From positions 42,188 to 82,442 of the forward strand of contig JACFNL010000004.1 in assembly GCA_019454875.1 (NCBI GenBank): a DNA stretch of 40,255 nucleotides, in the 5' to 3' direction. Of this stretch, positions 16,343 to 24,368 are shown piece after piece (position 1 is the stretch's first letter; every line of letters starts with the position of its first letter). The notes beneath the pieces are model-generated. The model worked only from the letters and a program-made list of their open reading frames with translations. It was not told where the DNA came from and did not search any database. The DNA comes from Candidatus Cloacimonadota bacterium. Lineage in GTDB: Bacteria > Muiribacteriota > UBA6191. Made by a program: the position numbers and the translations under genes.

Positions 16343-18428
16343 TCAGTCCTTAGTTTCCCGCTATTTTTTCTGGCTTCGTAATCAAGCCCCGGCATCTGAT
16401 ATTGAACCTTTTCCCGTGCTTGATAAAAACAATCAGACCAGTATACCCAATGTTTTTGTAGCTGGTGATTTAAGTGGAATTCCTCTTTTGAAGTTTGCCA
16501 GTAAACAGGGTACAAACCTTGTGGATAATCTGGTTCAGAACAAAACTCTCAAACCATCAAGACAGGGTCAGGGTACCAGGGAACAGCCTTATGAACTGCT
16601 TATTATTGGGGCAGGGGCTGCGGGCATTTCTGCGGCTCTGGCTGCTAGCCGTAATCAGATACAGGCCGTCATTGTGGAGTCTTCCAGCCCCTTTGCGACT
16701 ATTGCGGATTTTCCCAAGGGAAAGCCGATTTTTTTAAATCCTGAAGATATAAAAAATGAAAGTGATTTAAACCTTGAGGGAGAAATTAAAGAAGATTTGT
16801 TACAGGGACTACTGGCCCAGGCCCAAGGCTTAAAAATTCTGTCTGACAGGGCCAGAGGGGTACATAAACAGGGTTCGGTACTTGAGGTAAAGCTTGAAAA
16901 AACTGAAATCTATTCTCGAGTTGTCATTCTGGCAATGGGAAGATCGGGGGATGTTCGACGACTAGGGGTTCCTGGTGAAAATCTTTTGCATGTCAGCTCC
17001 CGTTTGATTGATCCAATGGTTTATTGTGGGAAGCGGCTTTTGATTGTAGGAGGGGGGAACTCAGCCGTGGAAGCAGCCATAGCCTGTGCTGAATCCGGGG
17101 CAATCGTTTTTCTTTCCTGGCGCGGTTTAGAGTTCACGAAGGTTAGCGAGGCCAATCGCGTAAGCCTTGATCTGTTGGTTCAGAAAGGTTTGGTCACACT
17201 TTTACCGGCTACTAAGGTTACAAAAATTACAGACACCCTAGTTGAGTTTAAGGGCGCATCTGATTTACCCATAGATTCTGTGCTCATCCAGATTGGCAGG
17301 GCTTACCCCACCCAGTTTTTGAAAGACTCAGGGATTCGTATGAATACGGATTGGTCTCCTGTCCGTATTGTGGGTCTGATTCTGGTTCTTCTATTTTTCA
17401 CCCTGTTTTATCTGTGGAAAAAAGCTGCCATTTTACCTGAGTACCAAGTATGGGATATGGGATTTTTACCGGAGTGGATGCATATATCTGCACCCTTTAT
17501 TTATGGTTTTTTATATTCGCTTCTGGTAATCGTGTTTGGTTATTTTCGCGTGAAGCGCACCCCAACACCTTATATCAGGGCCCAGACTTTGTCTTTGGTG
17601 TTAATTCAGGTGTTTCCTTTGTTTATTTTGCCCACTCTTCTGTTTCCCTGGCTTGATTATCATTCCTTACTGCCTCAGTTTATTCGTGAACAAGTCCTCA
17701 TGCTTGAGCATGGGGTTTTGGTCACAGGGGATAATGCCTGGAGAAGTTATGGGTTGATTCTGGCATGGCCCTTGTTTCCCTTTAACTGGATGATGGACTC
17801 CCCAAGCTGGTTCTGGTTGATTTACGGATTTTGCCAGAGTTTTATTGTTATTCCTCTATTGGTTCTGCGCTATGGCAAGGGAGCATATTGCGGCTGGATC
17901 TGTTCCTGTGGGGCTTTGGCCGAGACCGTAGGTGATTCTTTACGCACCAGAACTCCCCATGGGCCCTTCTGGAAAAATCTCGAGTTTTGTGGACAAATTG
18001 TTTTGGGTTTTATGGGCCTATTGACCCTGGCCCATGTTCCTTCCTGGTTTGGTTATGAATTACCTTACCCAATTGTGGTTATTAGATATTATCTGTTTAT
18101 GGCTTATGTCTGGGGAGTGGATTTTCTTCTGTCTTCCGTTCTGGGAATTGGTCTTTATGCTTATTTTGGTGGCCGTTTCTGGTGTCGTCTTTTTTGTCCA
18201 TTAGCGGCTATGATGCATATTTTTGCACGGTTTTCACGGTTTGCCATCCTTTCCAGAAAGGAGAGGTGTATTTCCTGTGGTGTCTGCTCCAAGACCTGCC
18301 ATCAGGGAATTTCAGTGATGGAATACGCCCAGAAAGGCAAACCAATGGATGATGTTCAGTGTGTAGGCTGTTCGGCCTGTATTGTTGAGTGTCCCACAGA
18401 TGTGTTGGAGTTTGGACGAAAATCCTGA
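16335..18428 (+). CDS. fusion of permuted NAD(P)H-flavin oxidoreductase and NapH-type membrane 4Fe-4S protein
   Basis: 697 residues. Residues 1-60 carry TSIPNVFVAGDLSG (35-48), the AGD motif that normally closes the FAD site at the C-terminus of thioredoxin-reductase-like proteins. The FAD Rossmann fold follows (IIGAGAAGISAAL, 90-102), then an NAD(P) fold (LLIVGGGNSAVEAA, 235-248). No redox CxxC is present. From about 345 there are roughly six TM helices with cysteine motifs YCGWICSCG (518-526) and WCRLFCP (616-622), then two ferredoxin clusters, CISCGVCSKTC (645-655) and CVGCSACIVECP (676-687). The architecture suggests electrons pass from NAD(P)H through FAD to membrane and cytoplasmic-face Fe-S clusters; the acceptor is unknown. 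The stop overlaps the next gene's ATG by 1 bp. Confidence 0.87.
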   Translation: MVDQSLVSRYFFWLRNQAPASDIEPFPVLDKNNQTSIPNVFVAGDLSGIPLLKFASKQGTNLVDNLVQNKTLKPSRQGQGTREQPYELLIIGAGAAGISAALAASRNQIQAVIVESSSPFATIADFPKGKPIFLNPEDIKNESDLNLEGEIKEDLLQGLLAQAQGLKILSDRARGVHKQGSVLEVKLEKTEIYSRVVILAMGRSGDVRRLGVPGENLLHVSSRLIDPMVYCGKRLLIVGGGNSAVEAAIACAESGAIVFLSWRGLEFTKVSEANRVSLDLLVQKGLVTLLPATKVTKITDTLVEFKGASDLPIDSVLIQIGRAYPTQFLKDSGIRMNTDWSPVRIVGLILVLLFFTLFYLWKKAAILPEYQVWDMGFLPEWMHISAPFIYGFLYSLLVIVFGYFRVKRTPTPYIRAQTLSLVLIQVFPLFILPTLLFPWLDYHSLLPQFIREQVLMLEHGVLVTGDNAWRSYGLILAWPLFPFNWMMDSPSWFWLIYGFCQSFIVIPLLVLRYGKGAYCGWICSCGALAETVGDSLRTRTPHGPFWKNLEFCGQIVLGFMGLLTLAHVPSWFGYELPYPIVVIRYYLFMAYVWGVDFLLSSVLGIGLYAYFGGRFWCRLFCPLAAMMHIFARFSRFAILSRKERCISCGVCSKTCHQGISVMEYAQKGKPMDDVQCVGCSACIVECPTDVLEFGRKS

Positions 18429-19897
18429 TGCATTTTGGGCTGTTATTTCTGCTTCTGTCATTTTCATGGGCTGTAAACATTGAATTTCGCTTTAACTCAC
18501 CACCTTTTAGTCAGGGTCTTGATTTGCCCCTGCTTCAGGTTATCAACGAATCTCATGGTGAGAACTGCCGCATTCAGGCCAGTTTTTATGAATTGACCTA
18601 CAGGCCACTGGTTTTGGCCTTGTCCAATGCCAGGCAAAAGGGTTGTGATGTGTCCGTTTTACTGGAACAGGATAATATCAAAACCATAAAGGACAGTTCT
18701 GGAAAACGGGATTATGCTCCTTTTGAAGCTCTTGAGATTCTGATGGGGGCGGGAGTGGAGGTCGTTACGGATCGTTTCCTTGGCAAGGGTTCGGGAAAGT
18801 CCCATAACAAGCTGGTTACGGTAAGCCCTGATTTTGTGTTTAGTGGTTCCGTGAATGCAACTTCGCATGGGCTGTTAAAATCTCAGAATCATGTTTTGAT
18901 GATACGGGATGAATCGGTTTTTAAAATGGTGGATCAGGAGCTTAAACATTTGATTTCTGGTGGAATCAAGGGTAGGGATAAGACGCAAAAGGCACCAGAA
19001 GTTATGCCTTTGGGGACTACGGAAGTGTCATTCTGTCTGGCCCCTAATCCTGTCTGTTTTTTCAGAATCAAAAAGGCTTTGTATGAAGCAGAACAGGAAA
19101 TTCTCATAGCCATGTTTTCTTTGACTCATCCTGAAATTTTAAAGATTCTTTTAATGAAACATAGAAAAGGACTGAGGGTAGAAATTCTGTTGGACGATAT
19201 GGCAGCTGGAGCTAAAGTTTCTGACAATGGTTTAAAAATCCCCTTAAGGGAATGGCTGAAAAAACATCATTTTCAGTTTAGAACAGACAATCAGTCTGGT
19301 CTTATGCACCATAAACTGGCATTGATCGATAGAGAAGTTGTCATCACAGGTTCGGCCAACTGGAGTAAATCCGCATTTCAGAAAAATGATGAAAACATCT
19401 GGATTCTGAAATCGTCTGAAGTGGCCAGAGAGTTTTTGAATGCTGGTGCCAGGGAGTTGTTTGTTGCCGCGCCAAATCCCTTGCCAAAGCCTGAGGAAAA
19501 AAGACCCAATGATTTCAGAATTCTGGCCCTGAGTGTGTCCGGATCCGAAGCCAGATTGTTGTACCAAAGCGATAATCCTGATCTAAGGCCAAAAATTGTG
19601 TTACACAATCAGAGGGAAATTTTTCCTGTATCCTGTCAGGATTTTTCCGATGAATCTCTGTGCAGGTTTAATAAAGTCCCCTCGGAATATCTGATCCTTC
19701 TTGAAGATGAAGAATCAGGGTTTTTGGATTTGTATGCCAGGACTGGCGAGGATTCACCCTTGTTTCAACTGGCCAGGGAAATGATGAAACCGCTAGTCAT
19801 CAAGCCTTATCCCAACCCTGATTCCTGTCAGGAGCAGATTTTACCTGGTCTGTGGCAGAAATGCAGTCAGGAAATCCTCATAAGAATTATAAACTGA
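18428..19897 (+). CDS. secreted phospholipase D-like protein
   Basis: 489 residues from the ATG at 18428, which overlaps the previous stop (TGATG) and begins with a signal peptide (MHFGLLFLLLSFSWAVN). An in-frame extension to 18389 would lose the signal peptide. Two HKD-type half-sites are visible: HNK with SPDFVFSGSVN (126-143) and HHKLALID with GSANWS (294-313). The first lacks the usual spacing to a clear acidic partner but keeps the SGSxN signature. PLD-family proteins cleave phosphodiesters (phospholipids, cardiolipin, DNA). The remaining C-terminal 140 residues are not recognised. Periplasmic location is inferred. Last of the 14763-19897 gene run. Confidence 0.85.
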   Translation: MHFGLLFLLLSFSWAVNIEFRFNSPPFSQGLDLPLLQVINESHGENCRIQASFYELTYRPLVLALSNARQKGCDVSVLLEQDNIKTIKDSSGKRDYAPFEALEILMGAGVEVVTDRFLGKGSGKSHNKLVTVSPDFVFSGSVNATSHGLLKSQNHVLMIRDESVFKMVDQELKHLISGGIKGRDKTQKAPEVMPLGTTEVSFCLAPNPVCFFRIKKALYEAEQEILIAMFSLTHPEILKILLMKHRKGLRVEILLDDMAAGAKVSDNGLKIPLREWLKKHHFQFRTDNQSGLMHHKLALIDREVVITGSANWSKSAFQKNDENIWILKSSEVAREFLNAGARELFVAAPNPLPKPEEKRPNDFRILALSVSGSEARLLYQSDNPDLRPKIVLHNQREIFPVSCQDFSDESLCRFNKVPSEYLILLEDEESGFLDLYARTGEDSPLFQLAREMMKPLVIKPYPNPDSCQEQILPGLWQKCSQEILIRIIN

Positions 19898-19915
19898 GCC
19901 TACAGGTTTTGCCGT

Positions 19916-19940
19916 TATACTTTGTATGAAACAAAGTATA
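19916..19940 (+). promoter_or_regulatory. perfect 9-bp inverted repeat around the start codon of the 61-aa ORF
   Basis: TATACTTTG (19916-19924), loop TATGAAA (19925-19931) and CAAAGTATA (19932-19940) are exact reverse complements. The ATG at 19926 lies in the loop. It could be an mRNA hairpin that controls initiation, or a DNA-level operator. Confidence 0.6.
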
Positions 19941-20111
19941 CTCGGATATGTTGCCATTGGAATTGTTGCCATTCTGATTTCCCTTATGTCTACAAGCCGC
20001 ATTATGCAGGAGGAAAGGGATAAGACCCGTAGAAAGGTACTTTCCATTCAAATGAAACAGGAACAGGCTAAAAGACCGGATTCTGTTCTGTCCCCTGTGG
20101 TGCTAAAGTGA
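19926..20111 (+). CDS. small single-pass membrane protein
   Basis: 61 residues: one hydrophobic helix (about 6-22, ILGYVAIGIVAILISLM) followed by a basic and polar cytoplasmic-type tail (RIMQEERDKTRRKVLSIQMK). No family recognised. It starts 28 bp after the PLD-like gene and ends 76 bp before the next one. No Shine-Dalgarno is visible, and the start codon sits in the loop of a perfect 9-bp inverted repeat. The coherent helix-plus-tail pattern supports a real gene, but conservation is untested. Confidence 0.5.
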   Translation: MKQSILGYVAIGIVAILISLMSTSRIMQEERDKTRRKVLSIQMKQEQAKRPDSVLSPVVLK

Positions 20112-20187
20112 AATCCGTGGCCTATTTTCGTATCAGCAACTATAGAATGAGTCGCATCCCTTTAGACTGGTTTGTGCAGTTGGCCCC

Positions 20188-20754
20188 ATGGAGAATTCAC
20201 TAAAACGCCTCGATCATAAAATGCTGCAACGAACCCTTCTGGTTGTAGTTGGGCTACTGCTTTTGACTGGATTTATCAAAAACAGGCTTTTAATTTTACA
20301 GGGGGATTCCATTTGCGATAAGCAGGCATCCAAGGCCCTCGGAGTCATTCTGATGAATCAGAAAAAGCCGGGGCATTATCCCTCTGAGTTACCCAAGGAT
20401 TTTCCCAAGGATGGCTGGGGCAGGAGTTTTTATCTGGATGGTTATGCCCATCTTTTGAGATCCGCAGGAGCTGATGCCAGTTTTCATACACCAGACGATA
20501 GACTGTATCCTTTGCTATTGCTGGGATGTACTCAAAATCAGGTGGCCTGGATTTTGACTACCATACCCAAATCAGACTGGAATTTTGACAGTCTGCCCGA
20601 TGGTATGAGTCTGGATTCCACAGAATTTGCCCTGCGAGAGGGTAAAAATCTTTGTTATCTTCCAAGAATCTACGGATTTGACGGTATTTCCGGTACAGAA
20701 GACGACTGGAAAATGAAAATCATCACAAATGTCCATCCTTTGGGTGCCGAGTAG
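20188..20754 (+). CDS. membrane-anchored protein with GspG-like C-terminal region
   Basis: 188 residues. A TM anchor (about 14-33) is followed by a soluble domain. Residues 60-105 (YPSELPKDFPKDGWGRSF, then LLRSAGADASFHTPDDR) mirror the DPWG.PY...S.GADG...DD block of major type II secretion pseudopilins. There is no prepilin peptidase site (no GFTLIE), so it would be an uncleaved membrane protein. The region after 110 is unrecognised and has two cysteines (C109 and C152 approximately). It lies in a run of small membrane genes upstream of the pseudopilin-like cluster. The GspG resemblance is a pattern judgement. Confidence 0.6.
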   Translation: MENSLKRLDHKMLQRTLLVVVGLLLLTGFIKNRLLILQGDSICDKQASKALGVILMNQKKPGHYPSELPKDFPKDGWGRSFYLDGYAHLLRSAGADASFHTPDDRLYPLLLLGCTQNQVAWILTTIPKSDWNFDSLPDGMSLDSTEFALREGKNLCYLPRIYGFDGISGTEDDWKMKIITNVHPLGAE

Positions 20755-20777
20755 AATCACTGAGTGTGGATTCACAC

Positions 20778-20806
20778 TTGATTATCAAACGGACTCAGCC
20801 TAAAAT
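20778..20806 (+). promoter_or_regulatory. promoter of the Smg-like gene, leaderless spacing
   Basis: TTGATT (20778-20783), a 17-nt spacer and TAAAAT (20801-20806) end exactly 6 nt before the ATG at 20813, the same geometry as at 14763. No Shine-Dalgarno is present. Confidence 0.6.
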
Positions 20807-20812
20807 CAGTGC

Positions 20813-21262
20813 ATGGATATTCAACCATTTTTGGAAGTTTTAGATTTGTTTGTAACCGAGGTTCTGATTGCAGGGCGCAAAGTGGATGAGTTTGTAAAGC
20901 TTTTGCGTTCAAGACATCTGGAAGATTCAGAGATTGAAGAGACTCTTTTAATGCTTCAGAACCTTCTGACTCAGGGCAGCTGGCCAGAGACATACAGTGC
21001 CAAAGAGTCCCTAAGAAGCCTGAGCCTTGAGGAAGAAGGCCTTGTCGGAAGTGATACTGCCAGAAACCTGATTCGTCTGCAGGTCTGTGGCCTGGTGTCT
21101 CCAATCCTGGTTGATGCTTTGCTGCAGGCGTTTAGCGATGTGGCTACACAGCTTCACGAGCCGGAAGACTTTTTAAGTATGGTCATGGAGCTGCATCCTG
21201 AAATTTATGATTATCTGATACTCATGGATCCTGAAACTGTTCCATATGGAGGACTGCATTGA
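20813..21262 (+). CDS. Smg/DUF494-like protein
   Basis: 149 residues, soluble and acidic. The layout matches the Smg family: an N-terminal helical part (LEVLDLFVTEVLIAG), a middle with paired helices (EIEETLLMLQNLL), then SLRSLSLEEEGLVGSDTARNLIRLQVCGLVSPILVDALLQA, which parallels the Smg segment ending in LLFLEQ.G.L....RE.VIDR. It ends HPEIYDYLILMD rather than the usual KWV..MVLFNQP. The function of Smg is not established. Its stop overlaps the response-regulator ATG (TGATG), so the two are coupled. It might instead be an unrelated helical partner of that regulator. Confidence 0.5.
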   Translation: MDIQPFLEVLDLFVTEVLIAGRKVDEFVKLLRSRHLEDSEIEETLLMLQNLLTQGSWPETYSAKESLRSLSLEEEGLVGSDTARNLIRLQVCGLVSPILVDALLQAFSDVATQLHEPEDFLSMVMELHPEIYDYLILMDPETVPYGGLH

Positions 21263-21903
21263 TGGAAAGCGAAGATAAACCCCTGGTAGTTTTAATTGAG
21301 GATGATGATTCCGTGAGACTGAGCTTAAAAATGTCTCTGGTTTCGTTGGGTTATGAGGTTTTTGATTGTGCAGATGGCACCCAGGGTCTCAAAGATGTAA
21401 AACGCATCAGACCCAATGTAGTGATTGTGGATTACCAGCTCCCCGGTCTTGATGGGATTGAGATATTGCGGGCCATGCGTAAAGATTCTCTGTTAAGTAG
21501 GATTCCTGTGCTTCTTCTGACTGGATTTGAGAAAGAAGGGTTTAGGGAAGAAGCTTTGCGGGAAGGGTTTGTGGACTTTTTGAAAAAACCTTTTTCCTCG
21601 GATGATCTTAAGCGGGTTTTAGAAGTTCTGATTCGATACCAGAAAACAGCGGATGTTATGAATACTGCTTCTGCCGGCCGTAGGCGCAAGATTTTATCCA
21701 AGGGTTTGCAGGATAAATTCCATCTGACAGAGAGGGAATTTGAGGTTGTTGCCCTTTTGTACAAGGGCATGAGCACAGATGAAATCATAGATGCCATGAA
21801 TATCAAACGCAACACCCATAAAAACCATATGAGCCGTATTTTGAAAAAGGTTAATGTGAAAAATCAGACAGAACTGTTGCAAACCTGTTATTCTCTGGCC
21901 TGA
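21262..21903 (+). CDS. NarL/FixJ-type response regulator (REC + LuxR HTH)
   Basis: 213 residues from the ATG at 21262, supported by GGAGG nine bases upstream; the frame also opens one codon earlier at a TTG. The receiver domain has the acidic pocket EDDD (13-16), phospho-acceptor Asp57 (VIVDYQLPGLDG), the switch LLLTG and the lysine in FLKKPF. A linker leads to a GerE/LuxR helix-turn-helix (LTEREFEVVALLYKGMSTDEIIDAMN, about 152-177), which binds DNA when the protein dimerises. No histidine kinase is encoded nearby, so its partner is elsewhere. Regulated genes are unknown. Confidence 0.93.
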   Translation: MESEDKPLVVLIEDDDSVRLSLKMSLVSLGYEVFDCADGTQGLKDVKRIRPNVVIVDYQLPGLDGIEILRAMRKDSLLSRIPVLLLTGFEKEGFREEALREGFVDFLKKPFSSDDLKRVLEVLIRYQKTADVMNTASAGRRRKILSKGLQDKFHLTEREFEVVALLYKGMSTDEIIDAMNIKRNTHKNHMSRILKKVNVKNQTELLQTCYSLA

Positions 21904-21916
21904 GGTAGGTGGGTTT

Positions 21917-22957
21917 ATGCTGAATCGATTTAAAGTCCCCTGGGATGAGATTGAAAAAGAGCTTGAAAAGCGGGTCGAGGATGTATTCCTCAAGGTATTT
22001 GATACTATTGAAGATACAGGAAGAGATGTTCAGAAGTTAAGGGAGAAATTTCCTAACCTGAACGAGATGGCCCTTTGCCATGAGGTGATTAAGGATACAT
22101 CTACACGAACTGCTGTAATTGGTGGCAGTGCGGCCCTGCCTGATCTGATACCGGGATTTGGCTGGGGGGTTATGGTAGCCTCTCTGGCCGGGGACTTTTG
22201 TCTGACCCTTCGTGAAGAAATGGGCATGTTTCTCAAGTTTTCGTTTTTGTTTGAACCGGACGGGGATCTGGAACAAAGAAAAAAAGATGTGATTCATCTT
22301 TTGTTGTTTATGGCACGGGATCCTAAAGAGCCTTCTTTTGCCCGGGAAACCATTCAGGATTTGCAGAAACGACAGGTAGATGTGCTGGCACGAAAGGTTT
22401 TGATCCGTGCTGGAGTACAGCTAGGACTGAGGTTTTTCCGTAAAAAACTTTTTGCCTTGATCCCTGGGTTAGGTATTGCCCTCAGTGGTGGTGTCAACTT
22501 TTTAGGTACTAGACAGGCGGGCAAGTTAGGAATTGAGTATTTTCACAACCGCCAGGAATTCATGAGAAAACATGGGCAGGGGGCAGTGAACCTTGATATT
22601 ACTCAAAGAGCTACCGTGCAAATGATGATCAATCTCGCCAAAATGGGGGAACAGATGGCCTCCTCTCTGGAAATGCTGGAAGAGATGATGGAAATGTATG
22701 GATACTCTGAGGATGTAAAGAAGGGTTACAGAGAAGATCTTTCCAAAAAAGAGGTCACTCCTATTGCCATTAAAGATATCAAGGCCATGAGCCAGGATGA
22801 TCGAAGGTATGTGTTGAAGCAGGGTTTGAAACTCTGTATCAAGCCCACAGTGCGCCAGGAGAATTATCTTGAGTTTATCAATCGGGCTTTTGGGTTATCC
22901 CAGTCTGAACTCAAACAAATCCGTGATGAAATTCGCCAGGAAAACTCTGCGGTCTGA
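21917..22957 (+). CDS. EcsC-family-like protein with TerB-like tail
   Basis: 346 residues. Two glycine-rich hydrophobic hairpins (AALPDLIPGFGWGVMVASLAG around 72-92 and ALIPGLGIALSGGVNFLG around 180-198) have the spacing seen in EcsC-family proteins, which probably associate with membranes. The C-terminal 75 residues (DRRYVLKQGLKLCIKPTVR, then EFINRAFGLSQSELKQI) resemble a TerB-like helical domain. A GAGGTAGGTGGG ribosome site precedes the ATG, and it starts 13 bp after the response regulator. Function unknown. The assignment rests on motif layout only. Confidence 0.6.
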   Translation: MLNRFKVPWDEIEKELEKRVEDVFLKVFDTIEDTGRDVQKLREKFPNLNEMALCHEVIKDTSTRTAVIGGSAALPDLIPGFGWGVMVASLAGDFCLTLREEMGMFLKFSFLFEPDGDLEQRKKDVIHLLLFMARDPKEPSFARETIQDLQKRQVDVLARKVLIRAGVQLGLRFFRKKLFALIPGLGIALSGGVNFLGTRQAGKLGIEYFHNRQEFMRKHGQGAVNLDITQRATVQMMINLAKMGEQMASSLEMLEEMMEMYGYSEDVKKGYREDLSKKEVTPIAIKDIKAMSQDDRRYVLKQGLKLCIKPTVRQENYLEFINRAFGLSQSELKQIRDEIRQENSAV

Positions 22958-22960
22958 GTT

Positions 22961-23554
22961 GTGATTCTGATTTTGGACACACTGGCAAAAAAACCCGTTT
23001 TTTGGCTTCAGACTAAAAATCGGGTTTTTACTTCCTCAGAGATTGACACCGGAATTGATGATATTGAAGGCTGCCTGAAAAACATCTGGGAAGGGGCAGG
23101 TTTAAAGCCGTCAGAGCTACAGATGGTGGCATTCAATCGAGGACCAGGTTCTTTTACCGGAATCAAGACCGGATCGGTGATTGCTGGATCTATGGCACTT
23201 TTTGGGGCAAAGCTGATGTCCTACACCACATTTGACTGGATGCAGGTGCTTTTAGGCCGCCCCGTAGAGAATGAATTGCTTTTACTCAATGCCTTTCAGG
23301 GAGATTATTTTCAGGCCAGACGCAAAAATGGTGTTTGGGATATGAAGCTTGGGCCATTTAGCGATTCAGAGGGTTCTGTTTGTCTCTATTTTGGGGACAA
23401 ACGCTTTTTAAAACCCCAGTTTGTGGATTTATCCCCTAAGGAACCCGTGTATCTAAAGGAGCTTTTAAAAGAGAACCTTCTGACTAATGAGGTAAAACCC
23501 CTATATCTCAAGAAGTCCTATGCCGAAATCAACCGTGAGCATTGCGGGGAATGA
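22961..23554 (+). CDS. tsaB: TsaB, tRNA t6A synthesis partner of TsaD
   Basis: 197 residues from a GTG start 3 bp after the previous stop. NRGPGSFTGIKTG (59-71) is the TsaB/YeaZ hallmark, and the protein starts with the ASKHA-fold strand MILILDT. TsaB heterodimerises with TsaD and, with TsaE, makes threonylcarbamoyl-A37 in ANN-decoding tRNAs. The protein is at the short end for the family, mainly through a reduced middle, but the C-terminal PLYLKKSYAE motif is present. tsaD, tsaE and tsaC are not in the window. Confidence 0.9.
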   Translation: MILILDTLAKKPVFWLQTKNRVFTSSEIDTGIDDIEGCLKNIWEGAGLKPSELQMVAFNRGPGSFTGIKTGSVIAGSMALFGAKLMSYTTFDWMQVLLGRPVENELLLLNAFQGDYFQARRKNGVWDMKLGPFSDSEGSVCLYFGDKRFLKPQFVDLSPKEPVYLKELLKENLLTNEVKPLYLKKSYAEINREHCGE

Positions 23555-23556
23555 GT

Positions 23557-24336
23557 ATGTCCAAAAAAAATACATTAGGCTGTATGGGATGTCTGGCCAC
23601 AATTGTAGCGGTAACGGTGGCTGGCCTGATGGTGGTTGCAGGAGCAGTTTTCTGGCTTTATCTTCAGTATCAGGAAGATCCGGGTTTCTGGTACAAACGC
23701 TATCCTGGCCTCACTAGAACAGTATCATCCCTTGTGTTATCACCCTTGCATTCCCCTGAGGCATTGGAGATTGACGAGGTAGCTTTTGATTCGGATACCT
23801 ATGATTCCTTTGTCAAAAAACAGACGGCCCTTGTAGAGGTATTTCAGGATCAGAACACTGTGGGGAAACCCTTTGCTGGAAGTTTTACCGATCGGGAATT
23901 GATGGTTTTTGTCATGAGTGAACTGGCTAACTATGGTGTCAGGCACTACAATCTTCAATTTCATGAAGGGGGTTTAAGTCTGATGGCATCAATCCCGGCC
24001 CAGTCTTTAAGACCTTATCTTCCTACCAGTCAGCCTGAGATTTTTTATCAGATTTATGATTCATTGCAGTATATCAATCTTGATATGGAGCTAAAAATTG
24101 GCTGGGTGGAAAAGGAGTTTTCCCCGTTTTCCATCGTTAGACTAAAGCCAGGCAATATTATGATTCCTAAGGCAGTGCTTGAGCATTTGAGCACGGAACT
24201 ACTGAACAGAAAACAGGAGCTTGAGTCAAGAATTCTTAGTGAACTGGATCTGCGCCGCACAAAATTGCAATCGGTTGTTTTAAAACGGGGCAGTCTTGAG
24301 TTTTCCGGGCTTTGGAATGTAGCTAAGCAGGAGTGA
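23557..24336 (+). CDS. membrane-anchored protein of unknown function
   Basis: 259 residues from the ATG at 23557, chosen over the ATG at 23551 because GGGGA (23546-23550) then sits at a 6-nt spacing. One TM helix (about 13-36) is preceded by KKNTLGCMGC, a Cys-containing cytoplasmic stub. The remainder is probably periplasmic: an alpha/beta region (KPFAGSFTDRELMVFVMSEL, then FHEGGLSLMASIPAQSLRPY) and a charged coiled-coil-like segment (HLSTELLNRKQELESRILSE). No family recognised. It is the first of a run of envelope proteins that ends in a prepilin. Confidence 0.7.
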   Translation: MSKKNTLGCMGCLATIVAVTVAGLMVVAGAVFWLYLQYQEDPGFWYKRYPGLTRTVSSLVLSPLHSPEALEIDEVAFDSDTYDSFVKKQTALVEVFQDQNTVGKPFAGSFTDRELMVFVMSELANYGVRHYNLQFHEGGLSLMASIPAQSLRPYLPTSQPEIFYQIYDSLQYINLDMELKIGWVEKEFSPFSIVRLKPGNIMIPKAVLEHLSTELLNRKQELESRILSELDLRRTKLQSVVLKRGSLEFSGLWNVAKQE

Positions 24337-24342
24337 CTTGGT

Positions 24343-24348
24343 TATAAT
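24343..24348 (+). promoter_or_regulatory. -10 element (TATAAT) before the PilX-like gene
   Basis: A perfect TATAAT lies 20 bp before the ATG at 24369, with no clear -35 at 16-18 bp and no Shine-Dalgarno in the short leader. It may be an activator-dependent promoter. Confidence 0.4.
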
Positions 24349-24368
24349 GGGACACACTTGTTGTCCTC

